Positions 27,714-35,169 of a DNA stretch of 64,000 bases are shown here, piece by piece. Under the pieces are notes generated by a model. It was not told where the DNA came from. It made no database searches and worked only from the letters and a program-made list of their open reading frames with translations. Both the position numbers and the translations under genes were made by a program. The stretch lies in NCBI GenBank assembly GCA_002083635.1, contig MSXP01000005.1:186001-250000 (forward strand), given 5' to 3'. This DNA is from Proteobacteria bacterium ST_bin12. Lineage in GTDB: Bacteria > Pseudomonadota > Gammaproteobacteria > Burkholderiales > Methylophilaceae. Position 1 is the stretch's first letter. Each line of letters begins with the position of its first letter.

Positions 27714-27751
27714 AAAAACGCGCACTTTTTTCACATAGTGCGCGTTTTTTT
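27714..27751 (+). terminator. Terminator after rplY
   Basis: The stem CGCGCAC (27719-27725) pairs with GTGCGCG (27738-27744), preceded by A5 and followed by T7. Confidence 0.92.
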
Positions 27752-27790
27752 ATTTTCTAGCGTCAATTATTTTAAATTAAAATAGTCACC

Positions 27791-28360
27791 ATGAGCGGCA
27801 TTAAACTTTTTGTAGGCCTGGGCAACCCTGGCGATAAATATATCGCCACTCGCCATAACGCAGGCTTTTGGTGGATAGACCAAATTGCGGTGCAAACCAA
27901 TATCAACCTTGCTGTAGACGCTAGAATGTTTGGCATTGTGGGTAAACTTGAGCAAGATAAATGGCTGTTAAAGCCCACTACGTTTATGAATGCCAGCGGA
28001 AAGTCCATTGCAGCACTTGCCAACTATTACAAAATTCAACCAGCTGAAATTTTAGTCATTCACGATGAGCTAGATTTGCCAGCAGGTATGGTTAAATTAA
28101 AATTCGGTGGCGGTCATGGTGGCCACAATGGCTTAAGAGATACACATGCCGCACTTGGCACGGCAGATTATTGGCGTTTACGCATTGGCATTGGTCACCC
28201 AGGTGACCGTAACGAAGTAGTAAATTATGTGCTAAAAGCACCATTTAAAGATGAGCAAGCCGCTATAGATGATGGTATTACAAAAAGCGCAAACCTCTTA
28301 GATGCATTAACAGCAGGTGACTTTGAAAGCGCCATGTTAAAATTGCATACTAAGACTTAG
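27791..28360 (+). CDS. pth: Peptidyl-tRNA hydrolase
   Basis: Pth releases tRNA from peptidyl-tRNA dropped by ribosomes. The 189 residues show LFVGLGNPGDKYIATRHNAGFWWID at the start (Asn and catalytic His of RHNAG near residue 22), PTTFMNASGKS near 64, VIHDELDLPAGMVKLKFGGGHGGHNGLRD near 92-120, and RIGIGHPG near 134. All catalytic residues are present. Confidence 0.97.
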   Translation: MSGIKLFVGLGNPGDKYIATRHNAGFWWIDQIAVQTNINLAVDARMFGIVGKLEQDKWLLKPTTFMNASGKSIAALANYYKIQPAEILVIHDELDLPAGMVKLKFGGGHGGHNGLRDTHAALGTADYWRLRIGIGHPGDRNEVVNYVLKAPFKDEQAAIDDGITKSANLLDALTAGDFESAMLKLHTKT

Positions 28361-28381
28361 ATTTCCAACTATAAAACACTG

Positions 28382-28538
28382 TTATTCCATTCAGATTTCA
28401 CGCAAGACTTAAGGTTTAAGTCACAGGCGTTGAGCTTTGAAGAGATGAGACAGTACAAATAGTACGGTAAAATCTTTGAAATCAGAGTTATTAAAATAAA
28501 ATTTAACGCAGAGATTGCGTGAAATATGATTGGAATAA
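28382..28538 (+). repeat. Long interrupted inverted repeat in the ychF leader
   Basis: Bases 28382-28405 and 28515-28538 are complementary at 22 of 24 positions. They enclose a 109-bp stretch that itself can form a GACTTAA/TTAAGTC hairpin (about 28406-28422) and a GCGTT/AACGC pairing (28427-28431, 28505-28509). The right arm contains the GGAA (28532-28535) that serves as the ychF ribosome site, and it ends 3 bp before the ychF ATG. It could be a regulatory leader or a small mobile repeat (MITE-like). Confidence 0.75.
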
Positions 28539-28541
28539 AAT

Positions 28542-29627
28542 ATGAAGTGCGGAATTGTAGGTCTACCCAATGTAGGCAAATCCACCCTATTCAATGCCAT
28601 TACCAAAGCGGGCATTGCAGCAGAAAACTATCCCTTTTGCACCATTGAGCCAAACGTTGGTATTGTAGAAGTACCCGATCCGCGCTTACAGCCATTGATT
28701 GATATTGTAAAACCGCAAAAAGTACAGCCAGCTATTGTTGAATTTGTGGATATTGCAGGCTTGGTTGCAGGGGCATCTAAAGGCGAAGGCTTGGGCAACA
28801 AATTCTTAGCCAATATTCGCGAAACCGATGCTATTGCACACGTGGTTCGCTGCTTTGAAGACGGCAATGTAATTCACGTTTCTAACAAAATCGACCCGTT
28901 ATCGGATATTGAAGTGATTAATACCGAATTAGCATTGGCCGACATGGAAACGGTTGAAAAAACCATGCAGCGCGAAAGCAAAAAAGCCAAAAGCGGCGAT
29001 AAAGATGCCATTGCATTACTTGCCGTTCTAGACAAAGTTTTGCCTTGCTTAAACGAAGCCAAAGCTGTGCGTACACTAGGCTTAGATGCAGACGAACTGC
29101 AACTGCTAAAGCCATTATGCTTAATCACCGTAAAACCTGTCATGTACCTAGCCAATGTGGATGAAAAAGGCTTTGAGAACAATCCACTACTAGATAAAGT
29201 AGTCGCTCTAGGCAAAGCAGAAAACGCCCCTGTGGTATGTATTTGCGCCAAAATTGAAGGCGAAATTTCTGAGCTGGAAGAAGAAGATAAATTATTATTC
29301 TTATCAGAGCTAGGTCAAGACGAACCAGGCCTTAACCGCGTGATTCGTGCCGCTTACGACTTATTAGGCCTGCAAACATACTTCACCGCTGGCGTGCAAG
29401 AAGTGCGCGCTTGGACCGTTAAAAAAGGCGCCACCGCCCCACAGGCTGCTGGCGTTATCCATACCGACTTTGAACGCGGATTTATTCGTGCAGAAGTGAT
29501 TCAATACGATGAATACGTTAAAAACAAAGGCGAACAAGGTAGCAAAGAAGCGGGCAAAATGCGTTTAGAGGGCAAAGAATACATTGTGCAAGATGGTGAT
29601 GTGATGCACTTTAGATTTAATGTTTAG
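28542..29627 (+). CDS. ychF: Redox-regulated ATPase YchF (Obg family)
   Basis: YchF is a ribosome-associated, Obg-like P-loop ATPase involved in translation and oxidative stress response. The 361-residue product shows GIVGLPNVGKSTLFNAIT at the start, VDIAGLVAGASKGEGLGNKFL near residue 66, the NVDEKGFENN specificity region near 200 and a C-terminal TGS domain (YFTAGVQEVRAWTVKKG near 280). The start lies directly beside the right arm of a long inverted repeat, so translation may depend on RNA folding. Confidence 0.97.
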   Translation: MKCGIVGLPNVGKSTLFNAITKAGIAAENYPFCTIEPNVGIVEVPDPRLQPLIDIVKPQKVQPAIVEFVDIAGLVAGASKGEGLGNKFLANIRETDAIAHVVRCFEDGNVIHVSNKIDPLSDIEVINTELALADMETVEKTMQRESKKAKSGDKDAIALLAVLDKVLPCLNEAKAVRTLGLDADELQLLKPLCLITVKPVMYLANVDEKGFENNPLLDKVVALGKAENAPVVCICAKIEGEISELEEEDKLLFLSELGQDEPGLNRVIRAAYDLLGLQTYFTAGVQEVRAWTVKKGATAPQAAGVIHTDFERGFIRAEVIQYDEYVKNKGEQGSKEAGKMRLEGKEYIVQDGDVMHFRFNV

Positions 29628-29675
29628 CGTTATCAGATTGAAGGTCTAGCCGCCAAAGATTAATTGTCTCATGTT

Positions 29676-29710
29676 AAAAATTAACTTCGCTTAAAAGTGA
29701 AGTTAATTTT
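29676..29710. terminator. AT-rich hairpin terminator after ychF
   Basis: AAAATTAACTTC (29677-29688) pairs with GAAGTTAATTTT (29699-29710), with a 10-nt loop. The A/T-rich ends make it usable on either strand. It marks the end of the housekeeping block. Confidence 0.75.
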
Positions 29711-29783
29711 GACAACATCTCACTAAACACTAGAATTGCGTATTTACCATGAGTTAATTAAAATTTCGCATAGAGTTTACATT

Positions 29784-29830
29784 GTGATGTAGCTTAGCTG
29801 GCTAGAGAACCAGATTCATAATCCACCCAC
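29784..29830 (+). pseudogene. Truncated tRNA-Met-like sequence
   Basis: GTGATGTAGCTTAGCTGGC..., then a D arm ending TAGAGAACC and an anticodon loop ATTCATAATC (anticodon CAT), resemble the 5' half of elongator tRNA-Met. No proper T arm or CCA follows. Sequence after the anticodon stem (ACCCACTTATTC) could come from a deletion into the 3' half. It is probably a broken tRNA or an attachment-site remnant. Confidence 0.55.
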
Positions 29831-29924
29831 TTATTCTTCTGTAAGCGTTTATACAAGCCATTCCTAAATATCCGATTCCTAGCAGTTGCACAATACTTGC
29901 AGAGTTAGGAAAGATTCAGGGTTT

Positions 29925-30008
29925 ATGGCTACCATATCCAAGAATAAATTCGACACATACATGGCTCAGGTTAGACGTACTGGCTTACTTCCCCTGCCCA
30001 AACTGTAA
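29925..30008 (+). pseudogene. 5' stub of a tyrosine-type integrase
   Basis: A reading frame of 27 codons begins MATISKNKFDTYMAQVRRTG, which resembles the N-terminal DNA-binding arm of phage/island integrases (MATIxKR...AQVRRxG). It then runs into the end of an IS3-family element, where the frame stops at 30006. The closeness of a tRNA-Met-like fragment 100 bp upstream fits a tRNA-targeting integrase. The identification is by eye on a short segment. Confidence 0.45.
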
Positions 30009-31224
30009 TGGTCTATTTTTGTGAAACACTTAATTAGAGACTTTTTTGTTGCCTTGCTTCATATTCTACAGGCGAAATATTGCCCAATGTTGAATGGCGT
30101 CATTTTTGGGTATAAAACGATTCAATATAATCAGCAATATCTCCCATGCCCTCAGCTCTAGTTTTGTATTGTCGGTGATTGACCCTTTCTGATTTTAAAC
30201 TTCTAAAAAACGTTCGGTCACCGCATTTTATAAGCAATTGCCATGGCGGCTCATACTTGCCGTAATATTGTGCTTAACTAATGCTTTTTGAAACGCATCG
30301 CTACTGTATTGCACCCCTTGATCGTTGTGAAACAATACAGGTTTTGTGGTTGTCTGAATTGCATCGCCAAGTTAATTGCCCTTAAACTTAACTCACTATT
30401 AGGTTGGTTTGAGAGCACCCAACTCACAACATGTCTTGAATACAAATCCAAAACAATGGCTAAGTAAAGCCAACCTTGGTTGGTACGAATGTAAGTAACG
30501 TATTGGTGCTAGATGGATTAAATTGACGATTTAAGCTATTGGGTGCAACCGTGCTTGGTTTGCCTGCCACAGGATTGCGATGCTGCTTAAGCCGTTTGGC
30601 TTTTAGTTGCAAGGCTTGCATTAAGCTACTCACTTTGTAGCGCCCTACAGCAAAACCTTGTGCATTGAGTTCAACGCGCATACGCCTACTGCCATAAGCG
30701 GCGTGTACATCCGCATGAGTGCGGCACGCAACTTAACTGCGTGAGCATCAATAGCTTTAGGGGCTGCACGACGATAATAGGTAGTGCGTGCATGACCTAA
30801 GTTGCGACAAATGTCGGTCACGCTAAAATACGCCTTCTTCAGTTTGAGCGCGACGGCTTGTTGCTCGCTTACATTTCGATGGCGAAGAAGGCGGAAGATT
30901 TTTTAGTAAATCATTATCTTTTTTAAGTTGCCGATTCTCGGCTTCAAGCGCTTGTATGCGTTGCTGTTCAGGTACTAAAGCACGAGCTTGAGGCGTAACG
31001 CCTAATAACTCCAGCTTATATTGACTAGTCCAGCGTTGCATAGAAGACAATCCAACTTGCATCGCATTAGCCGCTTGACTCATGGTGTAGCCTTGATTAA
31101 CTACTAAATTGAAACATTCTTGCTTAAATTCTGTTGTTAATACTCGCCTTGCTTTACTCGTTTTGCACCTCTTGAAGTTAATTATAACCTCTAAGAAAGT
31201 GTTGCGTTAAACTAGTCCATTACA
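30004..31224 (-). mobile_element. Decayed IS3-family element, 1.2 kb
   Basis: The ends are imperfect inverted repeats starting TGTAATGG (30004 on the plus strand; 31224 on the minus strand), alignable for about 28 bp. No target duplication is visible. The minus strand encodes orfA remnants (KARRVLTTEFKQECF, then MSQAANAMQVGLSSMQRW and the coiled ALEAENRQLKKDNDLLK, 30823-31170). orfB remnants also occur in several frames: RMRVELNAQGFAVGRYKVSS and HRNPVAGKPSTVAPN (30460-30690), and the end LGNISPVEYEA near 30060. Several frameshifts and stops show that it is inactive. Confidence 0.85.
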
Positions 31225-31855
31225 CTAGCAATCGCTGATTTACCTGACTTGTAGCGTGGACGACGATACCCGCCGCGCACCGACTTAAGCTTGGCGCCTA
31301 GCCAGAGGCTTCACCAGTCTTAAAGCCTGCTTCACGTAAGTCACAGCGTACACGTGGACTGCCGGATATGCCTTGGCTATCCTCATAGGATTGCTTAATC
31401 TCCACCAGTAGCTTTATATCTTCTATAGCGCGTGACGATAAAGGCTCGGCTTTCCAAGCGTAATAGCCATTGCGATTTACCTTGAGTGCTCGGCACATAC
31501 TGACCACCCTAAACTCACTTAGGTGTTGGTCAATAAAGGTGTACTTCACTCTTGGTGGCTGGCAAAGTACTCGGCAGCCTTTTTTAGGATGTTACGTTCT
31601 TCTGTGGCGCGTTTTGAGAGCTGCATTGAGCCAACTCACTTCTTGCTTGAGAGCAGCAATATCTTTGCTAAATTGTGGTTTTTTCTGTAAGTCGGCTTCG
31701 CGTAGCCATTTGTAAAGACTTTAATCTGACACACCTAAACGCTTGAATACTTCTTCAAACACCAAGACCGTATTAACTGATTTTTTTGAGTGGTTTAGCC
31801 TTAAATTCGGCTTTATATCTGATGCCCTTAATTACTCTTTCTCTGCCATTATTTC
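31225..31855 (-). mobile_element. Second IS3-family remnant, truncated
   Basis: The minus strand holds an orfA remnant (RLGVSD-SLYKWLREAD, DIAALKQEV, then AAEYFASHQE in a shifted frame, about 31550-31850). An orfB N-terminus follows: MKYTFIDQHLSEFRVVSMCR with GYYAWK, 31298-31549, then GGYRRPRYKSGKS in another frame up to 31225. orfB is cut exactly where the first IS ends. The first IS therefore probably inserted into this one, and the rest was lost. Stops and frameshifts make it inactive. Confidence 0.82.
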
Positions 31856-31904
31856 GTCTTTGTTTTTAGCAGAGCGGGTGATTGGCAAATGCCTTCAAAT
31901 GCAT

Positions 31905-32996
31905 CTAGAGTGAATTAATATACCTTTTATAGCTTTCAACTCTCAATTTTTCTATGAGAAAATCGATATCCGAAAAAGAGTCTACAGAAAAGCAATGTGA
32001 ATTTTTTAAAGAAGGTTTACAAACATACATTCCAAATGGGTTATTTCTTGCGTCTAGTATCCCTTTAAGAGCTAAGCTAAGTCTTTTTGGAGATTGTATT
32101 ACTAACATCGATCCAAATTTTCTTAAAGGCAAAATAGCATGTGTTAGTGCACTACCTTCCACGCCAATAACCATGGGAGTATTCCATAACCGCTTTACTA
32201 TTTCTTTTGCAGACATCTTTTCTAAATCTAGAATATTGAAATTTTGTTTCTTCAAATGTGCGATTAGCTCATTCTCATTATCCAGCACTCTGGGAGCTCC
32301 TTGGGTATTCGAACCTCTCAGTATGTATGTACCTGAGAAATTGGCATCTTGGAAATTGTACTGCTCAAGCTCCTGCCTTAATGATTGATATCTATTTTGT
32401 TTGTAAGAGTTTTGACTTGAGTCAGTCAACAGATATAAGTTTTCTACAATACCCCTAAACCCGTAATTTATTCCAATATTAAATATATCAAGATACTCCC
32501 TTGAGTGCTGCCAGCCATCAGGTTTTCGAAATGCTATAGATTGTGATGAGTCAAAATCGATTTTTGCTGCTGGCAACTCATCTAGAAACCAATCGCCATA
32601 ATATATTTCGCTGTTCGAATTTGAAATTAAAATGGCTGATTTAATTTTTTGATATGAAGTTTTGCTGGAGGGATAAATTTTTGCACGAAAATACTCCTTA
32701 TTGCAGTTTACAGCGCCTCCACCAAAAACATAGCTTCTCCCGAAAGGAAGCAATTTAGTTGGTTTGAATGTTGCTTCAGTTATAAATAGTGACTCTAATG
32801 TACGCTCCAATCCAATTGACTCAACAGCACATCCAGTAAATCTAGCTAGTTGTTTTTCAATGATAATGGGAGCGGGTATAATATGCTTTTCAGCGGCGCA
32901 TAAAGTTATTGCGTCAACAGCATCCTCCAATTGGTCAGTTGTGCGCTGTGTGCAAAATGATAGTGCCGCTAACTTCTGAAGCTTATCTAAAATCAC
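31905..32996 (-). CDS. DUF563/GT61-like glycosyltransferase
   Basis: The protein has 363 residues. The C-terminal half matches the DUF563 (GT61) pattern: YILRGSNTQGAPRVLDNENELI near residue 235, NFNILDLEKMSAKEIVKRLW near 266, and the invariant-like VIGVEGSALTHAILPL near 289. Such enzymes transfer sugars in surface polysaccharides. The start is a GTG with GAGG 8 bp upstream. The gene is more AT-rich than its neighbours and stands alone beside IS remnants, suggesting horizontal transfer. The acceptor and sugar are unknown. Confidence 0.75.
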   Translation of the reverse strand: MILDKLQKLAALSFCTQRTTDQLEDAVDAITLCAAEKHIIPAPIIIEKQLARFTGCAVESIGLERTLESLFITEATFKPTKLLPFGRSYVFGGGAVNCNKEYFRAKIYPSSKTSYQKIKSAILISNSNSEIYYGDWFLDELPAAKIDFDSSQSIAFRKPDGWQHSREYLDIFNIGINYGFRGIVENLYLLTDSSQNSYKQNRYQSLRQELEQYNFQDANFSGTYILRGSNTQGAPRVLDNENELIAHLKKQNFNILDLEKMSAKEIVKRLWNTPMVIGVEGSALTHAILPLRKFGSMLVIQSPKRLSLALKGILDARNNPFGMYVCKPSLKNSHCFSVDSFSDIDFLIEKLRVESYKRYINSL

Positions 32997-33305
32997 TATG
33001 ATTCCTCAACTTTAAAGGTACACTTACCCACAAATAGGGCAACATATATCTTGCGATAATTTAAGCAAAACCATGTTGTATCTCATCTAGGATAATATTG
33101 CAATATTATCCCAATATACATATTCCATTCGCCGACTCTCAGCGTTTGGAGATTCAATATGTTCTTAGTCTTGCGTTTAGGCTTCTGCAAGAGAAGATTA
33201 TTACGTAAGTCTCCAGAATTAACCAAGCCAGGATTATATTCATGGATACCCGACTTTAATTGAAAGCACTTACTTTTTACTACGATTTTAAAGCGGTCAC
33301 TCAAG
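32997..33305. other. Non-coding or decayed stretch between GT61 gene and pqqA copy
   Basis: About 310 bp with no supported gene. A 73-codon minus-strand frame (33083-33304) resembles nothing I recognise and lacks a convincing ribosome site. The stretch should contain the promoter of the glycosyltransferase gene. Confidence 0.5.
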
Positions 33306-33335
33306 AAAAAAAGCCCAGCGATTACTCACTGGGCT
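33306..33335 (-). terminator. Terminator of pqqA copy 1
   Basis: AGCCCAG (33312-33318) pairs with CTGGGCT (33329-33335), and on the minus strand it is followed by a T6-7 run. The same hairpin follows pqqA copy 2. Confidence 0.85.
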
Positions 33336-33358
33336 AATTAAATTAGTATTTAAACTAA

Positions 33359-33430
33359 TTATTTGTTCATTACGTACATTGTTACTTCAAAGCCAAAACG
33401 CATTTCTGTTGCTGCTAGTGTTGTCCACAT
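33359..33430 (-). CDS. pqqA: PQQ precursor peptide PqqA, copy 1
   Basis: A 23-residue peptide, MWTTLAATEMRFGFEVTMYV... ending MNK. It has Glu15 and Tyr19 in the E-x3-Y spacing that PqqE cross-links to make pyrroloquinoline quinone. The MW start and LR/MR-G-EVT-Y pattern match known PqqA peptides. AAGGA lies 8 bp upstream and a terminator follows within 25 bp. It differs from copy 2 at three bases and one residue (Leu5 here, Pro in copy 2). No pqqBCDE gene is in the window. Confidence 0.93.
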   Translation of the reverse strand: MWTTLAATEMRFGFEVTMYVMNK

Positions 33431-33556
33431 AATAATTTCCTTTAAATTTGGCGCCTCAGAATTATTCGCTTCGTATGTATATTATGCGCGCCCGCTTAAA
33501 AACTACTCCATGCGCTTGGCGTAAATAAGCCTACTAATTTTACTTAATAAAGTATC

Positions 33557-34027
33557 TTAATTGCTAGGCTTTTTAGTTACTTGCCCATCTTTGTAGTGCA
33601 ATTCCGATTTTAGCTTTCCGTCTTTATCCCACATATACTCTGCACCCTCTTTTTTTCCATGCAGAAAGTTTGATTCTGCTCGTTGCTGTCCATTTTCGTA
33701 CCATTGTTTAAAGCTTCCATGCTCTCGGCCACCTTTGTAGTGCGCCTCTAGCTTCATTTGACCGTTTTCGTACCATTGATTCCAAACGCCATCTTCTTTG
33801 TCATCCACATAATTAGTTTGGATTTTAATGCGCCCACTTTCATACCAGAATATTTCTAGGCCTTGTTTTTTGCCATTTTGAATATTCACTTCGTATTTTG
33901 GACCGCCGTTAATAAATTGCTCAGTGTATTTTCCAGTAAAAGTTTTTTCAAAAAATGTTTGAGCGAATGCACTAGTATTCGCGCAGATTAGGCATATTAC
34001 TAATAGTGTGATTTTAAGTTTTTTCAT
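33557..34027 (-). CDS. MORN-repeat variant protein, secreted (YwqK-like)
   Basis: The protein has 156 residues and a signal peptide (MKKLKITLLVICLICANTSAFA). It then has five or six MORN-variant repeats of the form GKKxGxxxxWYENGQ (e.g. GKKQGLEIFWYESGRIK, KEDGVWNQWYENGQMK, GREHGSFKQWYENGQQR). Databases often label the family toxin-antitoxin YwqK antitoxin, but that name is weakly founded. It lies between the two pqqA copies on the same strand, with no sign that it acts in PQQ synthesis. It is probably periplasmic or surface-exposed. Confidence 0.85.
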   Translation of the reverse strand: MKKLKITLLVICLICANTSAFAQTFFEKTFTGKYTEQFINGGPKYEVNIQNGKKQGLEIFWYESGRIKIQTNYVDDKEDGVWNQWYENGQMKLEAHYKGGREHGSFKQWYENGQQRAESNFLHGKKEGAEYMWDKDGKLKSELHYKDGQVTKKPSN

Positions 34028-34100
34028 ATTAGGCTGGGCAAGATACGACTTTTAATAGATATTTAAACAGTCAAATTGTTCCTTAATTATTATTGCAAAC

Positions 34101-34129
34101 AAAAAAGCCCAGCGATTACTCACTGGGCT
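34101..34129 (-). terminator. Terminator of pqqA copy 2
   Basis: AGCCCAG (34106-34112) pairs with CTGGGCT (34123-34129), with A6 on the plus-strand side giving a T run on the minus-strand transcript. It is the twin of the hairpin at 33306. Confidence 0.87.
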
Positions 34130-34176
34130 TTTAGTTTATTCGCATCTAGCTATTAAGCTAGGTAGCTTTAAACTAA

Positions 34177-34248
34177 TTATTTATTCATTACGTACATTGT
34201 TACTTCAAAGCCAAAACGCATTTCTGTAGCTGCTGGTGTTGTCCACAT
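34177..34248 (-). CDS. pqqA: PQQ precursor peptide PqqA, copy 2
   Basis: A 23-residue peptide, MWTTPAATEMRFGFEVTMYV... ending MNK, with Glu15 and Tyr19 correctly spaced for PQQ formation. This copy has the more usual Pro at position 5. AAGGA lies 8 bp before the ATG. Its own upstream region and terminator are paralogous to those of copy 1, so each can be an independent transcript. Such short genes are easily missed by gene finders. Confidence 0.95.
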   Translation of the reverse strand: MWTTPAATEMRFGFEVTMYVMNK

Positions 34249-34458
34249 AATAATTTCCTTTAAATTTGGCGTCTCATAATGATTCGCTTCATGTTTTGCA
34301 TTATGCGCGCCGCATCAAAAACCGCCCTATGTGCTTAGCGTAAATATGCCTAATGATTTTGCGTAAATGAGCAGAGCTTTTAACTTTTGCGATTAGCCTT
34401 ATATAAAACCAGTTAAAATAATTGAATCGTACTTAACCAGTTTAATGAAGGGAATTTT

Positions 34459-35151
34459 ATGAGTGCTTATCAGGTATTAATTACAGGCGCCAACCGTGGC
34501 TTAGGTCTTGAATTCGCCAAACAATACGCGGCTGATGGCTGGGGTGTGCTGGCTTGTTGCCGCAACATTGAGAGCGCTCATGAGTTAAAATCGTTAGCCG
34601 ATGAGCATGACAATTTGCAAATCTTAGCTTTGGATGTAGGTGACTTTAAGCAAATTGATGCGTTGGCTTTACAGTTAAAAAATCAGCCAATTGATGTGTT
34701 AATTAATAATGCAGGCGTTTACCCTGACAGCACTTTTGGTGACACGAATTATGACGAGTGGGCAGAGGCATTTAAGATTAATGCGATGGCTTCACTCAAA
34801 ATGTCAGAGGCGTTTGTGCAGCACGTAGCTAAAAGTCAGCTTAAAAAAATCGCCACACTTTCTAGCAAAATGGGCAGCATTGATGATAATAGCAGCGGTG
34901 AAAGTTATATTTATCGCAGCAGCAAAACAGCGGTAAACATGGTGATGAAAAGCCTATCGATTGATTTAAAGTCTTATGGCATTAGCTTTGTAACCTTGCA
35001 CCCTGGTTGGGTTCAAACCGATATGGGTGGACCTAATGGCTTAATTAATGCGCAAACCAGCGTAACAGGTTTGCGCAAAGTCATTGAAAACTTAAGTTTA
35101 GCCAATACAGGCCAATTTATTGCGTTTGATGGAAAATGTATTGCTTGGTAA
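34459..35151 (+). CDS. Short-chain dehydrogenase/reductase
   Basis: A classical SDR oxidoreductase of 230 residues. The NAD(P)-binding motif TGANRGLG is near residue 9, NNAGVYPDS near 84, and the catalytic YIYRSSK (Tyr-x3-Lys) near 152 with a preceding Ser in TLSSKMGS. The substrate is unknown; the family form resembles C-factor/sniffer-like SDRs. GAAGGGA lies 10 bp before the ATG. It is convergent with the FemAB-like gene. Confidence 0.92.
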   Translation: MSAYQVLITGANRGLGLEFAKQYAADGWGVLACCRNIESAHELKSLADEHDNLQILALDVGDFKQIDALALQLKNQPIDVLINNAGVYPDSTFGDTNYDEWAEAFKINAMASLKMSEAFVQHVAKSQLKKIATLSSKMGSIDDNSSGESYIYRSSKTAVNMVMKSLSIDLKSYGISFVTLHPGWVQTDMGGPNGLINAQTSVTGLRKVIENLSLANTGQFIAFDGKCIAW

Positions 35152-35169
35152 TTGTTACACAGCCTTGAT

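Larger units (their letters stand above)
33306..33545 (-). repeat. Direct repeat unit 1 containing pqqA
   Basis: From the terminator hairpin, through pqqA, to about 110 bp of its upstream region, this unit is alignable with 34101-34370. The upstream parts share blocks such as GGAAATTATT before the ATG, a GCGCGC-containing segment and a TTTACGCTAA-like segment. The coding parts differ at 3 of 72 bases. Confidence 0.85.
34101..34370 (-). repeat. Direct repeat unit 2 containing pqqA
   Basis: The partner of the unit at 33306-33545. The two are about 800 bp apart in the same orientation, with the MORN gene between. This indicates an old tandem duplication, now diverged in non-coding parts while the peptide is conserved. 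Confidence 0.85.

Noticed and set aside
33083..33304. 73-codon minus-strand frame next to pqqA copy 1
   Set aside because: No recognisable family, no clear ribosome site, and it sits beside decayed mobile DNA; probably chance.
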